Origin: Domibacillus indicus | GTDB taxonomy: Bacteria; Bacillota; Bacilli; Bacillales; Domibacillaceae | Assembly (NCBI RefSeq): GCF_023715895.1 | Contig: NZ_JAMBOO010000013.1 | Span: 1 to 64,000, forward strand | Length of the DNA stretch: 64,000 bases | Reading direction: 5' to 3' | In this document: positions 60,370 to 64,000 of the stretch, piece by piece | Layout of the letters: every line of letters starts with the position of its first letter | Numbering within the stretch: the stretch's first letter is position 1 | Program-made: the position numbers and the translations under genes | Notes under the pieces: model-generated | The model's database searches: none | What the model saw: only the letters and a program-made list of their open reading frames with translations | What the model was told of the DNA's origin: nothing

Positions 60370-61695
60370 ATGAGTGTTTTATATACTGCTGATTGTATGT
60401 ATGTAAATAATCAGTTTAAAAAAGACCAGGGCATCTATGTAATGGATGGAGTTATTAAAGAAATAGGATCAAAATACAAATTACTGGAAAAATATAAAGG
60501 GATCCAAACCGTTGACTGGAAAGGAAAAGCCCTTTTACCGGGTACAGTTAATGCCCATAATCATTCTTTTCAAAGCTTATTAAGAGGGATCGCCGTTGAC
60601 CGCCCTTTTTTAGAGTGGCGTGACCAGGCGCTTTATCGTTATACACCATTCTTGGATGAGGAAGCTATTTACACAGGAGCATTATTTGCATTTGGGGAAA
60701 TGTTAAAGTATGGAGTAACAACAGTAAGTGACTTCTTTTATGTTCATAATGGTGGAATAGCTACAGATGAAGCTGTTATTCAGGCTGCTAAGGATTTAGG
60801 AATTCGCCTCGTGTTTGCGCGTACAATGTATGACTGGGAAGGCGCTCCTGCCAGCTACCGTGAGACTGTCAGTGAGGCAGTAAGTAGAACAAGGCAATTA
60901 GCGATTAAATATCAGGGAGATCCTATGGTATCCATTCAGCCTGCACCGCACAGTCCGCATGCAGCATCACCAGAAATGATTCAAGCTGGCCATCGCTTAG
61001 CAAAAGAATTAGGTACACCATTCCACATTCATGTAGCCGAAGAAACATTTGAAGTGGATGAAACACTTGAAAAGTATGGACTGCGACCTGTTCACTATTT
61101 AGATTCACTGGGCGTAGTTGATGAAAGCATGATTGCTATCCATCTTGTTTGGCTGGACGACAGCGAAATCGAACTATTGGGACGTAAGAAAGCTTCTTTA
61201 GCTTATTGTCCATCAAGTAATATGTTTTTATCAGATGGTGTTACTCGTATTCCTGATTTGCTTCAAGCAGGCGTACGTGTTTCATTAGGATCAGATGGGG
61301 CATGCAGTAATAACCGAATCAGTATTTTTGAAGAAATGAGAATGTGCTCACTTCTCCAAAAAGTAACTCGTTTGGACGGTACATGCATAAATGCCAAGCA
61401 GGTGTATGATATGGGTACAAAAATAGGTTCTGAGTTACTGCAGCTTCCTACTGGAGAAATTCGAGAAGGAATGAAAGCAGACTTTGTGACGCTAGATTTA
61501 AATGACCTTTCCCTTTCACCTAAATCAGAATTGTTTGCAAATGTGGTGTATTCCCTTCAGCCCAATGCCATTGTAGACGTAATTGTAGATGGAAAGCTGA
61601 TTGTAGAAAACCGAAAGATAACAACTATCCCCGAGAAAAGTATCGTAACTCGGGTTGACAGCTTAATGGAAAAGTGGAAAAGCGTAACCAACTAA
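60370..61695 (+). CDS. Amidohydrolase, HutF-like (COG0402 type)
   Basis: A 441-residue TIM-barrel amidohydrolase of the deaminase/chlorohydrolase group. Metal ligands are VNAHNHSFQSL (H-x-H), FHIHVAEE (His), IAIHLVWLD (His) and SLGSDGACSNN (Asp). FLEWRDQALYRYTP and SDFFYVHNGG recall formimidoylglutamate deiminase (HutF: W-R-D-x-M-Y-R, F-H-Y-V-H). If HutF, it yields N-formylglutamate plus ammonia; if the substrate is ergothioneine-derived, it could open or desulfurise the thioxo-imidazolidine ring. It follows the first M20 gene by 14 bases with AAAGGGGAT. Confidence 0.75.
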   Translation: MSVLYTADCMYVNNQFKKDQGIYVMDGVIKEIGSKYKLLEKYKGIQTVDWKGKALLPGTVNAHNHSFQSLLRGIAVDRPFLEWRDQALYRYTPFLDEEAIYTGALFAFGEMLKYGVTTVSDFFYVHNGGIATDEAVIQAAKDLGIRLVFARTMYDWEGAPASYRETVSEAVSRTRQLAIKYQGDPMVSIQPAPHSPHAASPEMIQAGHRLAKELGTPFHIHVAEETFEVDETLEKYGLRPVHYLDSLGVVDESMIAIHLVWLDDSEIELLGRKKASLAYCPSSNMFLSDGVTRIPDLLQAGVRVSLGSDGACSNNRISIFEEMRMCSLLQKVTRLDGTCINAKQVYDMGTKIGSELLQLPTGEIREGMKADFVTLDLNDLSLSPKSELFANVVYSLQPNAIVDVIVDGKLIVENRKITTIPEKSIVTRVDSLMEKWKSVTN

Positions 61696-61747
61696 TTCCT
61701 TCTTTCTGCATTATTGTTCTAATAAAGAAAAGGGCTGAGTTTAAAGA

Positions 61748-62965
61748 ATGATTAATAAAGATCGTTTAAGAGAAAGATTACTTGAGTTAGCGCAAATTGG
61801 CGGGAATGCCACAGATGGATGGACGAGGTTAGCATTTACCAAGGAAGACAAATTAGCCAGAGGCCTTGTTAAAGGTTACATGAGAGAAATGGGCCTTAAA
61901 ATCACATGTGACAACGCCGGGAACATTATTGGAAGTTATGGGAACCCTACAAATAGTCCAGTTATCGCTATGGGTTCCCATATCGATACTGTACCAAACG
62001 GTGGAATGTTTGATGGAGCTTTGGGTGTTATTAGCGCATTAGAAGTAGCGCAAACGATTATTGAAAATAAATTAAATGTGAATTATCCCTTAGAAGTAAT
62101 AATATTTGCGAATGAAGAAGGATCTAGATTTAACAATGGTTTAACAGGGAGCAGAGCTATTTGTGGAAGTTTCTCTCAAGAGGAATTGCAAATAGAAGAC
62201 AATAACGGGATTTCATTTTATCAAGCAGTTCAAGAGATGGATCTAAACCCTGATAAAGTTTATGAAGCTAGAGCGTTTGAAAATAAATACAAGCATTTTC
62301 TTGAAATTCATATTGAACAAGGAATTGAACTAGAAAAAGAGCATAAAAGAATAGGTTTAGTGAATTCTGCAGCTGGCCAGGTAGTATTGAAATGCACAAT
62401 ATTCGGAAGACCGGATCATGCTGGAGCAATAAAAATGACACAAAGAAAAGATGCTCTCGTAGAGGCTTCAAAACTCATTACAGAAATTCAGCAGATATCT
62501 TTAAAAATGGGCGGTCATTTTGTTGCCACTGTAGGAAAATTAAATGTTTTCCCTAATAGCATTAATACTGTGCCTGGTAACGTTGAATTCTTTATTGATA
62601 TACGAGACATATCTTCAGATAAGTTAAATCGGGGAATAGAGGTCATTAGCAATACTATTAGCAATATTTCGGGGGAATTCTCTTACTTCTTGGAAGAGGT
62701 TGAGAATGAATTACCTGCTTTTTTTTCAAGTAGACTTCTTGATTTAGGAAAAGAGATTTGCGAAAAGAAAAACTATCCATATAAAGTCCTTTCAAGCGGA
62801 GCTTGTCATGACGCTCAAGTAATGACAACTATTACAGATTCAGCTTTGTTTTTTATACCAAGTATTAACGGATTGAGTCACTGTCCAGAAGAAAATGTGC
62901 ACTGGGAGGATGTATTTCTAGGAGCAGAATTTTTGTTGGAGATGGTTTTAAATGCTTCGGAATAA
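61748..62965 (+). CDS. M20 amidohydrolase, carbamoylase/allantoate amidohydrolase type (second)
   Basis: A 405-residue paralogue of the enzyme at 59093 with the full metal set: MGSHIDTVPNGGMFDGALGV, FANEEGSRFNNGLTGSRAI, LEIHIEQGIEL and LSHCPEENVHWED. The N-terminus ELAQIGGNATDGWTRLAFT is typical of the HyuC/AllC group. Two such enzymes in one operon suggest two consecutive amide or amidine hydrolyses, or different stereoisomers. It has a 52-base gap to the previous gene and a weak ribosome binding site (AAGGGCTGAG). Confidence 0.82.
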   Translation: MINKDRLRERLLELAQIGGNATDGWTRLAFTKEDKLARGLVKGYMREMGLKITCDNAGNIIGSYGNPTNSPVIAMGSHIDTVPNGGMFDGALGVISALEVAQTIIENKLNVNYPLEVIIFANEEGSRFNNGLTGSRAICGSFSQEELQIEDNNGISFYQAVQEMDLNPDKVYEARAFENKYKHFLEIHIEQGIELEKEHKRIGLVNSAAGQVVLKCTIFGRPDHAGAIKMTQRKDALVEASKLITEIQQISLKMGGHFVATVGKLNVFPNSINTVPGNVEFFIDIRDISSDKLNRGIEVISNTISNISGEFSYFLEEVENELPAFFSSRLLDLGKEICEKKNYPYKVLSSGACHDAQVMTTITDSALFFIPSINGLSHCPEENVHWEDVFLGAEFLLEMVLNASE

Positions 62966-63019
62966 TAAAAATACATAGTTATCAATTAATTAAGTTAAAG
63001 GTTGATCAGTTAATAGAGG

Positions 63020-63643
63020 GTGATAATTATATCTTGCTCATTTAGAATCATAAAAAGAGAAGATACTTCTGTAAAAACATGGGCCGGGGGGACAACAACT
63101 GAATTAGCAATTTTTCCTGAAAACGCAGATTATTATAAACAAAATTTCTCGTGGAGACTAAGTGTTGCAACAATTGACCAAGAAGAATCCTTATTTACTT
63201 CTTTGCCAGGTGTGCATAGAATCACCTTGATAACAGATGGTGAAATGTATTTGGAGCATGATGGACATTATAATAAATTTTTAAAAACTTTTGAGCAGGA
63301 TGCTTATGCTGGGGAATGGATCACTCGGAGTAAAGGGAAAGTAAAGGATTTTAATATAATGTTAAAAAATAATTGTGAAGCGGAGGTAGAAAGCATTACG
63401 CTTGAAGCGGGTACACACAGGATTTTTTATGCTGAAAATAAATCTTCTTTTAATACAGTAACAGACTTTATTTATTGTTTGCAAAGGGAAGTTGTAATCA
63501 AAGTTTCCAAAACAAAATTATTAACCCTGCAGGAAGGAGATTTATTGCTAATAAATAGACAAATAAAAGAAAGATTGTATATTGATTTTTATAATAACAG
63601 CAATGAAAAATTGACAATAATTAAAGGTGAAATATTTATTTAA
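63020..63643 (+). CDS. hutD: HutD-family protein
   Basis: About 207 residues matching HutD, a cupin-fold protein found with hut genes: TWAGGTTTELAIFP near the N-terminus, then FSWRLSVATIDQEESLFTSL and PGVHRITLITDGEMYLEHDG, the typical W-R-x-S-x-A and F-x-G-x-x-R pattern. HutD has no proven enzymatic activity; in Pseudomonas it appears to limit hut expression, perhaps by binding formimino- or formyl-glutamate. The start is uncertain: the GTG at 63020 has no ribosome binding site before it, and AGAGGGTG fits no standard in-frame start. It ends the operon. Confidence 0.75.
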   Translation: MIIISCSFRIIKREDTSVKTWAGGTTTELAIFPENADYYKQNFSWRLSVATIDQEESLFTSLPGVHRITLITDGEMYLEHDGHYNKFLKTFEQDAYAGEWITRSKGKVKDFNIMLKNNCEAEVESITLEAGTHRIFYAENKSSFNTVTDFIYCLQREVVIKVSKTKLLTLQEGDLLLINRQIKERLYIDFYNNSNEKLTIIKGEIFI

Positions 63644-63654
63644 TGTCAGGCTCT

Positions 63655-63795
63655 GTTAAGTAATTCTGTTGATATTTGCATCTCCTGAGCGAGCGTTCTG
63701 TAATAATGTCTCGATAATTTGAGCACGGCTAGCTTCTGTACCAATTTCATTTGATGCTTTTAATGTTTCAACAGCTTCCTTACAATGCAAATAAA
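63655..63795 (-). pseudogene. Topoisomerase IA-like remnant
   Basis: The minus strand reads KEAVETLKASNEIGTEASRA, then QIIETLLQNARSGDANINRI to a stop. The EIGTEASRAQIIETL core matches the conserved G-I-G-T-x-A-T-R-x-x-I-I motif of type IA topoisomerases, also seen in the remnant at 4512-5403. Only about 45 codons are present. Confidence 0.45.
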
Positions 63796-63796
63796 T

Positions 63797-64000
63797 CCGG
63801 TGATAAAACTGGAAAAGAAACAAAAGAAGCTACACCTGAAGTAGTTGAAGATGATCAATATATTAACTCCTTTTCCTCCTTTCACTTTTCGCATAAGGAA
63901 GTTGTAGAAAATGCATTAGAAGCTACTGTTGATTCTAGCAATAACCAAAACGGTGAAGAATTGATGTGTGGAGCTGAAAAATACCATTCATCCCGGATTG
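63797..64000 (+). other. Open frame running off the window end
   Basis: An open frame (GDKTGKETKEATPEVVEDDQ, YINSFSSFHFSHKEVVENAL ...) continues past base 64000. It has no visible start or ribosome binding site here, so it may be the inside of a gene cut by rearrangement. The charged, Asn/Ser-rich beginning would suit the region after a lipoprotein signal, but none is present. Not identified. Confidence 0.25.

Noticed and set aside
1-64000. CRISPR array, tRNA or rRNA genes
   Set aside because: No regularly spaced short repeats with unique spacers, and no tRNA or rRNA-like segments were seen while reading through.

Overview
The window looks like a chromosomal segment of a low-GC Gram-positive of the family Bacillaceae. 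The genes have strong AGGAGG-type ribosome binding sites with frequent TTG/GTG starts, the proteins resemble Bacillus relatives (NagR/NagB/NagE, KdgT/KdgR, HutU/HutI, DUF2512, YxiG-like), and there are cre-like, sigma-B-like and sigma-54 sites. The genus cannot be fixed from the sequence alone. The segment is a patchwork: compact catabolic operons separated by islands of repeats, insertion-element scars and pseudogenes.

Layout. 0-7 kb is debris: a TnpB-type nuclease C-terminus abutting a truncated diguanylate cyclase that carries its own c-di-GMP riboswitch, a second c-di-GMP riboswitch before a 48-residue protein, a MEDS-domain protein, and remnants of an integrase and a topoisomerase III. 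7.2-11.3 kb is N-acetylglucosamine use (nagR, nagB, PTS EIICBA). 12.4-19.3 kb is a C4-diacid region: a PrpR-type sigma-54 activator, a sigma-54 promoter, a two-subunit class I fumarate/tartrate dehydratase, a DctA-like symporter, a FAH-family enzyme, a YciI-like protein and a dead Crh-like gene. 22-27.5 kb holds an RraA-like aldolase, a DUF1932 dehydrogenase, a TRAP-type permease, a small membrane protein, an MFS transporter and an RpiR regulator. 28.3-31.7 kb has a CstA-family transporter and an SMP-30 lactonase. 33.5-36.5 kb has a XylE-like symporter, an IS3 remnant and a histidine phosphatase. 39.2-43.8 kb is a decaying hexuronate locus: kduI, kduD and kdgA are broken, while kdgT, the IclR regulator and an aldo/keto reductase are intact. 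47.6-49.3 kb has a tyrosine recombinase whose 3' end is duplicated around a small gene.

The most interesting part is 49.4-63.6 kb. A hut-like cluster encodes a BCCT (betaine-type) transporter, a HutH homologue lacking the Ala-Ser-Gly that forms the MIO cofactor, a urocanase, an imidazolonepropionase-like enzyme, a HutF-like amidohydrolase, two M20 hydrolases of the carbamoylase/allantoate amidohydrolase type, HutD, and two paralogous receiver-AraC regulators with abnormal receivers. No hutG, hutM or hutP is present. My reading is that this is an operon for a trimethylated histidine such as ergothioneine or hercynine: betaine uptake, MIO-independent trimethylamine elimination, hydration, ring opening, and final N-carbamoyl- or N-formimino-glutamate hydrolysis to glutamate. 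The substrate is inference; the gene content and lost motif are visible.

Two dispersed repeat families run through the window. One is a gene for a 330-residue protein with two MerR/excisionase-like helix-turn-helix domains and a C-terminal ribbon-helix-helix: one intact copy (43941-44933) and about eleven decayed fragments, all on the minus strand. The other is a non-coding AT-rich repeat of about 240-430 bp (four copies), repeatedly joined to fragments of the first.
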